Positions 9,964-19,783 are shown, counted from the stretch's first letter. The stretch is 64,000 bases of DNA from JBAXAM01 sp964213355 (GCA_964213355.1 CAXOVY010000008.1:1-64000), one strand, 5' to 3'. The notes: a model not told the origin generated them from the letters alone. Numbers and translations are program-made.

Positions 9964-12282
9964 ATGTTTAAATTCTTAACCAAATTTATAAAAAACAGCT
10001 CCTTAAGTCTAATGAGCTTGGTTTTCACCGGCTTAATTATTTTTGGCGGGGTTTACTTTTACATGGTGCTTCATCTTCCAGATGTTAGCCAACTTAAAGA
10101 AATGGGCAAACAAATCCCCCTACGCGTATATACCAGCGATGGTAAGTTTATTAAGGATTTTGGTGAAAAAAAACGTATACCAATAACTTTAAAGCAAGTA
10201 CCAAAACAATTAATGCAAGCAGTTTTAGACACTGAAGACCAGAGATTTTATGAACACCGTGGTGTCGATTTTTTAGGATTATTACGCGCTACCAAAGCGT
10301 TTATCGCATCAGGTAAAAAATCTCAAGGCGGCAGTACTATCACTATGCAGGTGGCACGTGATTTTTGCCAAAACAGGAAAAAAACCTTTAGTCGTAAACT
10401 AAACGAGATTTTACTTGCCTTTAAAATCGAGGAAGCCTTTAGCAAAGAAGAAATACTTGAACTCTATTTAAATCAAATCTATTTCGGTAATCGAGCCTAT
10501 GGTATTGCTGCTGCTTCACAGGTTTATTATGGCAAACCACTAAACGAGCTGACCCTGGCACAGATAGCAATGCTCGCTGGTTTACCTCAAGCACCATCAC
10601 GTGATAATCCAATCCTCAACCCCCAAGCCGCACGGGAGCGCCGTAACCATATACTGCAACGGATGCTCGAACACCGTCACATCAACTTGATGGAATATAA
10701 TACCGCAGTTTCCGCACCAATCGCCGCCAGCTATCATGAGTTACAAGCAGAAGCATCAGCACCGTATTTAGCAGAAATGGTACGTAATGCTGTAATTTCT
10801 CAGTATGGTGACGGAGCTTATGCTGCCGGCATGAAAATTTATACCTCAATTGATTCGCGCCTCCAAGCCTTTGCCAATCAAGCCTTGCATGATGGAATTT
10901 TAGCATATGATCAACGCCATGGTTATCGCGGCCCGGAAGGACATTTGGCTCCGGGAAGTCGCGTTTATTGGCGCCATAAATTAAAAAATATTCCAATAAT
11001 TAGCGACTTACAGCCAGTGGCAGTAATTAGCTCCAGCGCTAAATCAATTACCGTTTTACTCAGCAATGGTACTACCACTGACATTAATGCCAACAATTTT
11101 GCTTGGGCAAATCCGCAATTAACTAATGGCGATATTATCCGCATCTATAAAACTGCAAACAACCAATGGAAACTTGCACAATTACCGAAAATTGAAGGGG
11201 CAATTATAGTGCTTGATCCAAAAAATGGCGCAATTTTAGCACTAAGTGGTGGGTTCTCTTATGCCAACAGTAGCTACAACCGTGCCATTCAGGCCGAACG
11301 TCAGCCAGGATCTAGTTTTAAACCATTTGTTTACTCAGCTGCTTTAGAAAAAGGATTTACCTTTGCGAGCTTAATTAATGATACGCCACTTATAATAACG
11401 GACCAATATACTAAAAAAGAGTGGCGCCCACAAAATGATTCTCAAGATTTCCTTGGACCAATTAGTTTGCGTGAGGCATTATTTCGTTCGCGCAATGTGG
11501 CATCAGTTCGCTTGCTGCAATCCACTGGGGTTTCTTATGTAGTAGATTATCTCAAAAAATTTGGTTTTTCCGGACCAGAAGTACCACAATACCTTACATT
11601 AGCTCTTGGAGTTGGCAATATAACACCGCTAAAAATGACAGAAGGTTATGCAGTGTTTGCTAATGGTGGTTATAAAATCACTCCATTTTTTATTAATTCA
11701 ATAGTTGATGCTGATAACAAAAATATTTTTCAGGCCAAGCCGACAATCGTTCCTGAAATAGCCGGACCAGCAAATAAATTGCCCTTGGCGCCACGCGTTA
11801 TTACCCCGCAAAATGCCTATCTAATCACTGATTCGCTCAAAGATGTTATTAAAAAAGGCACAGCAAAAAAAGCTCTTGCGCTGCGCCGTAGCGACATCGC
11901 AGGTAAAACCGGAACCACTAATGACCTAGTTGATGCTTGGTTCTTAGGGTTTAATAGCGATTTGGTTGCAACGGTATGGATAGGTTTTGATCAACCACAC
12001 TCGACACATGAGCATGGATCGCAAGCGGCCTTGCCAATATGGATCCAATTTATGCAAAATGCGTTGGTGGGCAAACCAGAACACAGTATGAGGCAACCCG
12101 AGGGAATAACTACAGCACGGATTGATCCAGCAACTGGACTGCTCGCGGAACCAGAACAAGAAAATGCCATTTTCGAAATGTTTACTGTTGACACAGTTCC
12201 AAAAACTATAGCCCCTCCTCAAACAGAAGTAGGTTCACTTAATCTAGATGATCTAGAAATAACTACTGCTCCATTATTCTAA
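9964..12282 (+). CDS. mrcA: Penicillin-binding protein 1A
   Basis: Bifunctional class A PBP that polymerises and cross-links peptidoglycan at the outer face of the inner membrane. One N-terminal membrane anchor (about 15-37) is followed by the GT51 glycosyltransferase domain, with the catalytic Glu91 in the block DTEDQRFYEHRGVDF and GGSTITMQVAR at about 122-132. An OB-like linker precedes the transpeptidase domain, whose SxxK serine is Ser450 (SSFK) and whose KTGTT box is near residue 640. At 772 residues it is somewhat shorter than E. coli PBP1a, but every catalytic motif is present. A sigma-70-like promoter lies about 50 bases upstream. The acetyltransferase gene starts eight bases after its stop. 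Confidence 0.95.
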   Translation: MFKFLTKFIKNSSLSLMSLVFTGLIIFGGVYFYMVLHLPDVSQLKEMGKQIPLRVYTSDGKFIKDFGEKKRIPITLKQVPKQLMQAVLDTEDQRFYEHRGVDFLGLLRATKAFIASGKKSQGGSTITMQVARDFCQNRKKTFSRKLNEILLAFKIEEAFSKEEILELYLNQIYFGNRAYGIAAASQVYYGKPLNELTLAQIAMLAGLPQAPSRDNPILNPQAARERRNHILQRMLEHRHINLMEYNTAVSAPIAASYHELQAEASAPYLAEMVRNAVISQYGDGAYAAGMKIYTSIDSRLQAFANQALHDGILAYDQRHGYRGPEGHLAPGSRVYWRHKLKNIPIISDLQPVAVISSSAKSITVLLSNGTTTDINANNFAWANPQLTNGDIIRIYKTANNQWKLAQLPKIEGAIIVLDPKNGAILALSGGFSYANSSYNRAIQAERQPGSSFKPFVYSAALEKGFTFASLINDTPLIITDQYTKKEWRPQNDSQDFLGPISLREALFRSRNVASVRLLQSTGVSYVVDYLKKFGFSGPEVPQYLTLALGVGNITPLKMTEGYAVFANGGYKITPFFINSIVDADNKNIFQAKPTIVPEIAGPANKLPLAPRVITPQNAYLITDSLKDVIKKGTAKKALALRRSDIAGKTGTTNDLVDAWFLGFNSDLVATVWIGFDQPHSTHEHGSQAALPIWIQFMQNALVGKPEHSMRQPEGITTARIDPATGLLAEPEQENAIFEMFTVDTVPKTIAPPQTEVGSLNLDDLEITTAPLF

Positions 12283-12290
12283 AGAACTTT

Positions 12291-13013
12291 ATGGATTACA
12301 AATTATTAGAATTGGATGCTGGGCTTTTCGGCTTTAAAGTGGCTAAAATCTTGCTGCCACAACTTTCTTTAATAGAGCTGCAAACAATACTCAATGAACT
12401 GCATAAACAAAATATACGCTTAGTCTATTGGCCCTCTGATAGTACTGATGAAAAATCACAACAGGCAGCGAAAAAACTCGAAGGATTTCTTGGTAGTGAA
12501 CACATCACATATTTACTTGACCTAAAAACACTAGATCCATCCCCGCTCGTTGCGCCTGAGATTGAAATCTATGAACGCAAATCCGCATCTATTGATATTG
12601 AGTTGGAGCAATTAGCCATTCAAGCTGGTACTTATTCACATTTCAATACTGACCCAAATTTTCCGAAAGAATTATTTCTTAAACTTTATCGCACGTGGAT
12701 TGAAAATTCTGTTAATGGCTCGGTTGCTAGCAGAATACTGGTGATTCGTAATGACAACAAAATCGTTGGCATGACTACACTTGGAACAAAAAACAACCGC
12801 GGGGATATTGGGCTCTTAGCGGTTAATACTAATTTTAGAGGTAAAAATTTTGGCACCAAATTAGTTTGTGCGGCACAAACTAATTTCATTGAATCAGGAT
12901 TTTCTCATGCCCAAGTTGTGACGCAAAAAGCAAATGTTCCTGCTTGCCGCCTCTACGAAAAATGTAATTTCCGCCAAGAAAAAATCGAAAATTTTTATCA
13001 TTTTTGGTTGTAA
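12291..13013 (+). CDS. GNAT-family N-acetyltransferase, WecD-like
   Basis: A 240-residue protein whose C-terminal half (about 130-240) is a GNAT acetyltransferase fold: NRGDIGLLAV on the central strand, then NFRGKNFGTKL, which matches the acetyl-CoA pyrophosphate-binding loop (R/Q-x-x-G-x-G/A type), and a final ACRLYEKCNF strand-helix. The N-terminal half (LDAGLFGFKVAKI) resembles WecD/RffC-type sugar-amine acetyltransferases, where substrates are nucleotide-linked amino sugars. No other enterobacterial common antigen gene is nearby, so the substrate is open. It starts 8 bases after mrcA and may share its transcript. It converges on the cyclophilin gene with a 2-base gap. Confidence 0.8.
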   Translation: MDYKLLELDAGLFGFKVAKILLPQLSLIELQTILNELHKQNIRLVYWPSDSTDEKSQQAAKKLEGFLGSEHITYLLDLKTLDPSPLVAPEIEIYERKSASIDIELEQLAIQAGTYSHFNTDPNFPKELFLKLYRTWIENSVNGSVASRILVIRNDNKIVGMTTLGTKNNRGDIGLLAVNTNFRGKNFGTKLVCAAQTNFIESGFSHAQVVTQKANVPACRLYEKCNFRQEKIENFYHFWL

Positions 13014-13015
13014 TT

Positions 13016-13639
13016 TTATTTTAACTCAATACTCTCAATAATTACATCACCAATTGGATGGTCATTGGCATCAACTGGCACATTTTCAATTTTGCTAACC
13101 ACAACCATACCGGATGTAACTCGGCCAAAATTAGTATGCTTGCCATCAAGCCATGGAGTAGCGGTCTTGGTAACAATAAAAAACTGTGAGCCATTAGTGT
13201 TTAGTCCAGCATTAGCCATCGCTAAACTACCACGAACTAATTTGTGGTCATTTATCTCATCCATGAATTTATATCCAGGACCACCGACACCATGGATACT
13301 AATATCCTTATCACGACTGTTCGGATCGCCAGCTTGAATCATAAAATCTTTAATAATGCGATGGAATTTAGTGTTGTTATAAAAACCGTGACTCGCTAAA
13401 TTCAAAAAATTGTTTACCGTAATCGGCGAGTCCTTACCATAAAATTCTATCGTAATGTCACCATAGTTAGTCTTAATAATAGCGATTTTGTATTTTGCGA
13501 ATAAATTTTCTTGCCCCGGTAAAACCCCATTAACTGCTGTTTTCATAATATCTTCACCTGCTGTTTCTTTTTGCTTGCAACCACAAACCATAAAAGTCAA
13601 TACTGAAATAACCACTAAAACAAAGATATTTTTTTTCAT
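13016..13639 (-). CDS. Cyclophilin-type prolyl isomerase, lipoprotein
   Basis: Peptidyl-prolyl cis-trans isomerase. The N-terminus is a lipoprotein signal with the lipobox ending GC at Cys21 (FMVCGCKQKE), so it is probably anchored in the envelope facing the periplasm. The cyclophilin domain runs from about residue 52 to the end: NFLNLASHGFYNNTKFHRII (catalytic Arg in FHRI), FMIQAGDP, GSLAMANAG, NGSQFFI, and WLDGKHTNFGRV (binding-pocket Trp). It resembles PpiA/PpiB with an added lipid anchor. Start and RBS are ordinary; the upstream 13640-13861 gap separates it from the divergent prenyltransferase gene. A role in outer-membrane protein folding is inferred from location. Confidence 0.9.
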   Translation of the reverse strand: MKKNIFVLVVISVLTFMVCGCKQKETAGEDIMKTAVNGVLPGQENLFAKYKIAIIKTNYGDITIEFYGKDSPITVNNFLNLASHGFYNNTKFHRIIKDFMIQAGDPNSRDKDISIHGVGGPGYKFMDEINDHKLVRGSLAMANAGLNTNGSQFFIVTKTATPWLDGKHTNFGRVTSGMVVVSKIENVPVDANDHPIGDVIIESIELK

Positions 13640-13861
13640 GTATTTCCCTCATTGCTAATCCTATTGAATTAGATTAATTATAACAAATTGCAAGCAAAGG
13701 ACAACAAGCAATTCTTATAAGTAGCCTGATGTCTAATTCCACTATGCACTATTTTCCTTGCCTAAGCATAAAGTAACTATATACTGTTAGATACCTTTTT
13801 CAATCTTAGAGCCTATTCATAATTATAATAGTTTTACAGAAGCACAAGGTGTATATAGAAC

Positions 13862-15430
13862 ATGGTAGTTGCAGCAATCAACAAATACTTTACTCCAATT
13901 GCAAACACCTTTAGCAACTTCATTACTCATTTAGAAAAAGCACAAACCCCCTTAATTAATTATTTTATAACTTTTGCATGTATTCTTACACTGAGAAATT
14001 TTTTAGAAGGCTTTTCTCATAATGGTCTAGTCAACTTATTTTTTATCAACGCCCCAGGAGGGTTTTTGACAAGTGATTTTATCCACTTCGGTTTGTTTTA
14101 CGCTCTCGTTGCTTTATTAATAATCTTGGCACTACACTGTTTTACTCAAGAAAAAATTCAAACCATTATTAAGGTTGTTGTGCCGGGGTTTATTTTGATT
14201 TTATGTGTTCCTATTATAGATTTAGTCGTTTCGAAAGGAATGGGACACCACATATCTTATGTTTTTCCGCAAACTAAACACAAGCTGCTTTATTATTATT
14301 TTACTTTTTTTGGTTCTCTGCAAAACATTTCCTTCGGCATGCGTTTGGAAATATTTATGGCACTTTTATGCGCCTGCTTTTATCTACAAACCAAACAAAA
14401 AAATGTTTTCAAAACCTTGTTTGGCCTAATCATTATCTATTCCTCTATTTTTTTTGTTATTACCACTCCCTACGTCATCAAATATTTTGCAGAAATACTC
14501 CACATAAACATCCCAACAACATCTTACGTGTTTGTGAATTACTTTCTTTTACTGTTATTTCCATCCGGAATGAGTATTAGTTTCTTAGCCAACAAACGAG
14601 TTTTTATCGCTTTAGCAAAAGATTTGCGTTGGTTAAGACTATTGCACTTTGAATTAATGCTAGTATTGGGAATTGCATTAACTGTAAAACAATTTAATAT
14701 CCTTCTTTTAATCAATTTTATTTTTTTAAGCATCAGTATTTTATTTTTTTGGCTATCTGCGGTTATGATAAATAATATCTACGATCAAACCATTGATAGC
14801 ATTTCCAATCCCAAGCGACCACTAGTCACTAAAGAGATTGCACTAAAACACTATACAAATATTGCTACTACCATATTATTCTGTAGCTTGGCTTATGCTC
14901 TAGCAGTTAACGTAAAAAGCATGTTTATTATTGGTAGCGCCATTCTTGCTTATTATATTTATTCAGCGCCGCCGCTACGCTTAAAGAGAATTCCTCTCTT
15001 TTCTAAAGCCATTATTTCCTCAGCCAGCCTGGCTTTTATTTTGCTCAGCTATATAAATGCGCATGGAAATTTGCAAGAATTCCCCAAATCTTTCATTTGG
15101 ATTTTCCTCATGGGCTTTACTTTAACTGCTAATTTTATCGACATTAAAGACTATCTTGGCGATAAGGCGCAGGGAATTATGACGTTGCCAGTATTGTTAA
15201 CACCGCCCTTAGCCAAACTTTTTATCGGTGGCGCTTTTATTCTTACCAGTCTGGCCTTCCATTTTTATTTACAAAATCTTTTTTTATTACCATTGTTATT
15301 TGTGGCGGGAATTTTAGGCTTTTATTTTATTAATCAAAAAAATTATCAAGAATGGCGTGTTCTTTGCATCTATTTATTAACCATTACAGGACTAATCGTA
15401 TACCTTTTAACGAACAAATTATGCAACTAA
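13862..15430 (+). CDS. UbiA-family prenyltransferase with N-terminal membrane extension
   Basis: Integral membrane protein of 522 residues. The C-terminal part (about 255-522) is a UbiA prenyltransferase domain with the first Asp-rich motif NNIYDQTID at 304-312 (Mg-diphosphate binding), followed by NPKRPL, and the second motif DIKDYLGDK. UbiA proteins attach an isoprenoid chain to an aromatic or lipid acceptor. The N-terminal 250 residues add about six hydrophobic helices and have no motif I recognise; UbiA proteins are usually near 290 residues, so this is a fusion or a long variant. The stop overlaps the start of the next membrane-protein gene by 10 bases, which suggests translational coupling. 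The acceptor substrate cannot be inferred. Confidence 0.82.
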   Translation: MVVAAINKYFTPIANTFSNFITHLEKAQTPLINYFITFACILTLRNFLEGFSHNGLVNLFFINAPGGFLTSDFIHFGLFYALVALLIILALHCFTQEKIQTIIKVVVPGFILILCVPIIDLVVSKGMGHHISYVFPQTKHKLLYYYFTFFGSLQNISFGMRLEIFMALLCACFYLQTKQKNVFKTLFGLIIIYSSIFFVITTPYVIKYFAEILHINIPTTSYVFVNYFLLLLFPSGMSISFLANKRVFIALAKDLRWLRLLHFELMLVLGIALTVKQFNILLLINFIFLSISILFFWLSAVMINNIYDQTIDSISNPKRPLVTKEIALKHYTNIATTILFCSLAYALAVNVKSMFIIGSAILAYYIYSAPPLRLKRIPLFSKAIISSASLAFILLSYINAHGNLQEFPKSFIWIFLMGFTLTANFIDIKDYLGDKAQGIMTLPVLLTPPLAKLFIGGAFILTSLAFHFYLQNLFLLPLLFVAGILGFYFINQKNYQEWRVLCIYLLTITGLIVYLLTNKLCN

Positions 15431-15514
15431 ACAAGCAAATTTTATTACACTTTCTTATACGCTTAGTTTTTTATGAGACAATACTTTTTGCTGGTCTAGG
15501 CATAGCTAATTGGG

Positions 15515-15522
15515 GCTTTAAC
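15515..15522 (+). repeat. Left target-site duplication of the IS1634-like element
   Basis: GCTTTAAC immediately precedes the left inverted repeat and is repeated at 17366-17373 directly after the right one. Confidence 0.9.
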
Positions 15523-17365
15523 GGATCTTCCAAGTGGTTTTTTATAAAAATTTTATAATTTCAATGTGATATATATTTTTTACCTATATTGTGGTCACTA
15601 AATATAATAAATATTTGCATTTTCATGTTGACAAATACGATATTATAGTTAATAATGGTGGCCACTATGTTTGTAGATGACTCAACATACAAAAGAGGTG
15701 GTAAAACTTATCGACGCGTACTTTTACGCACGTCTTATCGCGTTGATGGTGCTGTACATCATAAAACCATTTCTAATCTTTCCGATTGCTCTGATAAAGA
15801 AATCGCAGCAATTAAGTTGGCACTCAAACATAAAAGTGATCTTAAAATTCTTGGCAACATTAAAGATGATATACAAACTGTCCAAGGGTTAAGTGTCGGT
15901 GCTGTTTTAACTTTACAGCAACTGTCAAAGCGTATTGGATTAGTAACCGCTCTTGGAAATAGTCGCGAAGCTAAATTAATTTTGTGGTTGGTACTGGCAA
16001 CTGTAATTGCACAAGGTTCTAGATTATCAGCTGTTCGTTTAGCGCAACAACATGCTGCATGTGATATTTTAGGGCTAGATGCTTTTAATGAAGACGACCT
16101 TTATTATGCCATGGATTGGTTAGATAAAAATCAGTCCAGAATTGAACTGTCGTTATTCAACACGTACTATAAAGAGGTTCCGTTTTTCTATTTATACGAT
16201 GTTACTAGCAGTTATTTCGAGGGAACTGAAAATGAATTGGCAGATTATGGATATAATCGCGATGGCAAGAAGGGCAAGAAACAAATAGTAATCGGATTAA
16301 TGACTGATGTAGAAGGCTGGCCAATTGCGGTAGAAGTATTTACCGGTAACACTAACGACATGTTGACCGTTCCTGCACAAATCAAAAAAGTAGCTGAGCG
16401 TTTTGGTGTTAAGAAAGTTGCTTTTGTTGGAGACAAAGGAATGATTAAAAGTACGCAAATAGAAGCGTTAGAAGAGCATGGCTTTAACTATATTACTTCT
16501 ATTACTAAGCCACAAATTGTAGCCATGATAGATAAAGGACAGGTACAATTAAATTTATTCGATGAAGAATTAACAGAAATTTGTATTGATGACGTTAGAT
16601 ACATATTGCGTAAAAATCCGGTAAGAACCGAAGAGATTAAAAAATCTCGCAGTAGTAAATTAGCTAGTCTTAATAAATTTATAGAAAAACAAAATTTATA
16701 TTTACGCGAGCATCCTAAGGCAAAACTAGACAAAGCTGTAGAGAAAGTAAAGGCTAAAAATGAAGCTTTAAGAATTTCTAGCTGGGTTGAAGTAGAAAAA
16801 CAGGAAGGGTCAATAGCTCTTAAAATTGATGAAAATAATTTAGCAAAAGAAGCTTTATTAGATGGCTGTTACGTATTAAAAACAGATATAGCAAAAGAAG
16901 ATATTACATCTGAGCAAGTTCATAAAAGATATAAAGGATTAGCCAAAGTAGAAACAGCCTTTAGAACCATGAAAACTATTCTACTAGAAATGCGGGCTAT
17001 TTATGTACGTAAAGCCAATCGAACAAGAGCGCATGTTTTTACGATCATGTTGGCTTACATGTTAGTACACAAATTAAAAGAATATTGGCGAGACGTAGAA
17101 TTAACAACAGAAGAGGCTATTGCTGAGCTAACTTCTATTTGCGCGCTAAAAGTAAAAATCAAAAACCAAGAAATGCAGCAGACCATTCCAAAACCAAGAC
17201 AACAAGGATTGGAATTGCTTAGAAAAGCAGAAATTATTTTACCTGATGCACTGCCATGCAAAAACGTAACCGTGGTCACTAGGAAAAAATTGGTTTCTGA
17301 GAGAAAATAATTTTTAATTCAAAAAGTTAAGTGGGTTTTGACAGCGAACTAGTACTGGAAGATCC
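15523..17365 (+). mobile_element. IS1634-like insertion sequence (IS4 superfamily), 1843 bp
   Basis: The ends are a 10-bp perfect inverted repeat, GGATCTTCCA at 15523-15532 and TGGAAGATCC at 17356-17365. The element is flanked by the 8-bp direct repeat GCTTTAAC. It carries a single complete transposase gene. Intact ends, intact transposase and identical target duplications point to a recent insertion. It interrupts a membrane-protein gene downstream of the UbiA-family gene. Confidence 0.93.
15655..17310 (+). CDS. IS1634-family transposase
   Basis: DDE transposase of 551 residues, typical of the IS1634 branch of the IS4 superfamily. The catalytic acids are visible: first Asp in YLYDVTSSYFEG (about 179-190), second Asp in FVGDKGMI (about 255-262), and the Glu in AKVETAFRTMK (Y2-like region, about 430-440). 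The start is ATG at 15655, with a second ATG four codons later; no strong ribosome-binding site is seen before either, which is common for transposases. The gene is complete and in one frame, so the element could be active. Confidence 0.93.
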   Translation: MVATMFVDDSTYKRGGKTYRRVLLRTSYRVDGAVHHKTISNLSDCSDKEIAAIKLALKHKSDLKILGNIKDDIQTVQGLSVGAVLTLQQLSKRIGLVTALGNSREAKLILWLVLATVIAQGSRLSAVRLAQQHAACDILGLDAFNEDDLYYAMDWLDKNQSRIELSLFNTYYKEVPFFYLYDVTSSYFEGTENELADYGYNRDGKKGKKQIVIGLMTDVEGWPIAVEVFTGNTNDMLTVPAQIKKVAERFGVKKVAFVGDKGMIKSTQIEALEEHGFNYITSITKPQIVAMIDKGQVQLNLFDEELTEICIDDVRYILRKNPVRTEEIKKSRSSKLASLNKFIEKQNLYLREHPKAKLDKAVEKVKAKNEALRISSWVEVEKQEGSIALKIDENNLAKEALLDGCYVLKTDIAKEDITSEQVHKRYKGLAKVETAFRTMKTILLEMRAIYVRKANRTRAHVFTIMLAYMLVHKLKEYWRDVELTTEEAIAELTSICALKVKIKNQEMQQTIPKPRQQGLELLRKAEIILPDALPCKNVTVVTRKKLVSERK

Positions 17366-17373
17366 GCTTTAAC
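17366..17373 (+). repeat. Right target-site duplication of the IS1634-like element
   Basis: GCTTTAAC, identical to 15515-15522, abuts the right inverted repeat. Confidence 0.9.
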
Positions 17374-17827
17374 CTATTCAGCCTCGATCATACTTTATCC
17401 CACGATTATTTCTCACCCAAGATTTTATTGATTACACTGAGTCTTGCATTGATCAGCTGGTTCGCAGTAAACCTACGGGGTCAAATTACCATAACATTAG
17501 ATTTGTCCATCTACTTATTCATCACTTTTTTACTTGCCCAAGCAGCAGGTTTCCAAACTGCCTTTAGCATGGTCATTATAATGGCAACAACTTTCCTGTA
17601 TGAATGCCATCCCTTTTGTTTAAGACGCTGGGCGGGTTTTTTTGCTATTAAATATGCGCTCGACGCAACCGCAATATTTCTTTTAAGCCTATTCTTACTG
17701 TGGAAGCATGGTGGCATTTTTTCTTTTATATATTTTTTCGTATTTTATTTTATTTTGGTATTTACTCGCAGAACCATTCTTCCTTTTTTCCCCAACTTAA
17801 AAACCTAGAAGGTCACGCGGAGTCAGA

Positions 17828-19780
17828 TTATTTATTGGTTTTTGACAATGCCAAAGCAACCATGCTTGCAAATGACTCAAGTAAACGCTTTTGTTCGGGA
17901 GAAAAAGTTTTATCTACTTCTAATTTCATCAAGCAAATAACACCCAAAACATTATCGCGTATTTTAAGTGGAACGTAATACCACTTGGCGGAAGACAAAG
18001 TGTTTGTTCCTTTACCCGCATGCCGTCCATTTTTATAAACCCAGGTAGCAACAGCTTTTTCCATTTCGTTTAGTTCTAGATCTACTCTGCTTTTAGCTGT
18101 TAGTTCAAGCGCTCCCGATGTTCCAGGCAAAAGAATCACAATATCGCTATCAAAAGCCTCGACTACACTGCGCACCGCACGATTCAAAATATCATTAAAA
18201 CTTTCAGCGCCCAGGATCTCACGCCCAAAATTATAAAGAGCATAAATAAATCGCTCCCGGTGTCTGGCGCTTTCGGCGCGCCAACGTATCATTCTCCCAA
18301 CCCAACTTACGCCCAAAACAATTAAAATAAAAAGCACCATGTCAGTTAAATAGCGAGCATCAAAGAGGCCAAACGAAAAAGTCGGCGTAATAAAAAGGAA
18401 ATCAACCAAGCCCAAAGCAAGTACCGAGGTAACTAATCCAACCGATATGCCCCATAAAATCCCCGAAACAATAGTCGGCAGTAACATCAACATTATTAGA
18501 TTATGCGCCGAAATCCATTTTTGAAAAAACCAACCAAACAATAGCACTATTATTACGCTAAAAAAACCGTAAAAAAATGGTTTGGTTTTTAATTTTTTTG
18601 CTACCAGCTGCGCTGCCGGTGGCGCGCCACGCGAATCATCACCCACAACCAATAAATTAATAGGACTAGCCTTTTTTACTAACTCATTTAAAACCGAACC
18701 TCTTATGAGTTCTTGCAAATGTGGTCTCTGCGATAATCCGGTAATAATTAAATTAACATTTTTCCGTTTGGCAAATTGAATAATTTCATCTGCAATGTTA
18801 CTACCACTAAGTGAAACAACTTTAGCTCCTAACTCTTCGGCCAAATGAATATTGCGATAAAGTTGACTGCGTGTTTTTTCTGTTTCTTGCACTTGTTGCA
18901 ATGATTCGACATGTACTGCATACCACTCTGCCTCAAGCTCTATGGCCATACGATGAGCAAGCAACAATAGTTTCTCGGTAATCTTATTTGAACTAATGCC
19001 AACTAACAATTTCGATTCTATGGGCCAAACACTCAAAATGTCTTCCTTTTCGCGATAAGAAAGCAAGTCGCTGTCAACGCGTTTTGCTGTATATTTTAAC
19101 GATAATTCGCGCAATGCAAGTAAATTTCCCTTTTTAAAAAACTTCTCCATTGCTTGCTTGGCTTTTTGCGGAATATATACTTTTCCTTCAGCCAATCGTT
19201 GTTGCAGCTTTTCTGGTGATAAATCAACCAACTCAACTTCAATTGCCAAATCTAAAATACGGTCAGGAATAATCTCTTCAACTTTAATACCAGTAATTTG
19301 ATAAACGATATCGACCAAACTCTGGACATGTTGAATATTAAGCGTGGAATAAACATTAATACCAGCATTGAGCAGTTCCTCAACATCCTGGTAACGCTTC
19401 GCATGCCGCGAACCGGGAATATTAGTATGCGCCAGCTCATCCACCAAAACCACTTGAGGGCGCCGCACCAATAACATGTCTAAATCCATTTCACTGATCG
19501 TAATACCGGAATATTCAACATTTTTGCGCGGAACTATTTCGAATTCACTTACCAATGCTTCGGTATCTGCTCGACCATGAGTTTCTACAATACCAATTAC
19601 CACATCAATACCGTTGCGTTTATTAACTATAGAATCTTGCAACATGCGATAAGTTTTACCAACACCAGCACAATAACCAAGAAAAATTTTTAAGCTTCCG
19701 CGTTTAGCCTCTTCGCTAAATTCGATTGGAGGGTTTTTTAAAACATCATCCATGTCCTTTGTTTGGTCTATAATTGTCAT
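17828..19780 (-). CDS. kdpD: KdpD-type sensor lacking the histidine kinase domain
   Basis: KdpD is normally an inner-membrane histidine kinase of about 890 residues that senses potassium limitation and phosphorylates KdpE. This one has 650 residues: the N-terminal KdpD domain with Walker A GYCAGVGKT (35-43) and VVLVDELAHTN, a universal-stress-like domain (about 250-375), four membrane helices of the DUF4118 type (about 400-500), and a GAF-like region ending SPEQKRLLESFASMVALALS. The HisKA and HATPase domains are absent, and downstream DNA does not encode them. No kdpE lies in the window. It starts three bases after the kdpC stop. It may act as a regulator without kinase activity, or be a stable truncation. 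Confidence 0.9.
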   Translation of the reverse strand: MTIIDQTKDMDDVLKNPPIEFSEEAKRGSLKIFLGYCAGVGKTYRMLQDSIVNKRNGIDVVIGIVETHGRADTEALVSEFEIVPRKNVEYSGITISEMDLDMLLVRRPQVVLVDELAHTNIPGSRHAKRYQDVEELLNAGINVYSTLNIQHVQSLVDIVYQITGIKVEEIIPDRILDLAIEVELVDLSPEKLQQRLAEGKVYIPQKAKQAMEKFFKKGNLLALRELSLKYTAKRVDSDLLSYREKEDILSVWPIESKLLVGISSNKITEKLLLLAHRMAIELEAEWYAVHVESLQQVQETEKTRSQLYRNIHLAEELGAKVVSLSGSNIADEIIQFAKRKNVNLIITGLSQRPHLQELIRGSVLNELVKKASPINLLVVGDDSRGAPPAAQLVAKKLKTKPFFYGFFSVIIVLLFGWFFQKWISAHNLIMLMLLPTIVSGILWGISVGLVTSVLALGLVDFLFITPTFSFGLFDARYLTDMVLFILIVLGVSWVGRMIRWRAESARHRERFIYALYNFGREILGAESFNDILNRAVRSVVEAFDSDIVILLPGTSGALELTAKSRVDLELNEMEKAVATWVYKNGRHAGKGTNTLSSAKWYYVPLKIRDNVLGVICLMKLEVDKTFSPEQKRLLESFASMVALALSKTNK

Positions 19781-19783
19781 GTT

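Larger units (their letters stand above)
15421..17808 (+). pseudogene. Membrane-protein gene split by an IS1634-like element
   Basis: The 5' part (15421-15522) starts MQLNKQILLHFLIRLVFYET and overlaps the prenyltransferase stop. It is cut at GFN by an insertion sequence. The 3' part (17374-17808) resumes in the same frame as LFSLDHTLSH and ends PFFPNLKT. Removing the IS and one copy of the 8-bp target duplication joins the two exactly in frame and gives a protein of 178 residues with about four hydrophobic helices. I do not recognise its family. Its overlap with the UbiA gene suggests the two proteins worked in the same membrane pathway. The 3' fragment could still be read from TTG at 17428, but it lacks its N-terminus. 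Confidence 0.88.

Noticed and set aside
15583..15660. A sigma-70 promoter TTGACA/TATTAT before the IS1634 transposase
   Set aside because: The two boxes are only seven bases apart, too close for a functional pair.
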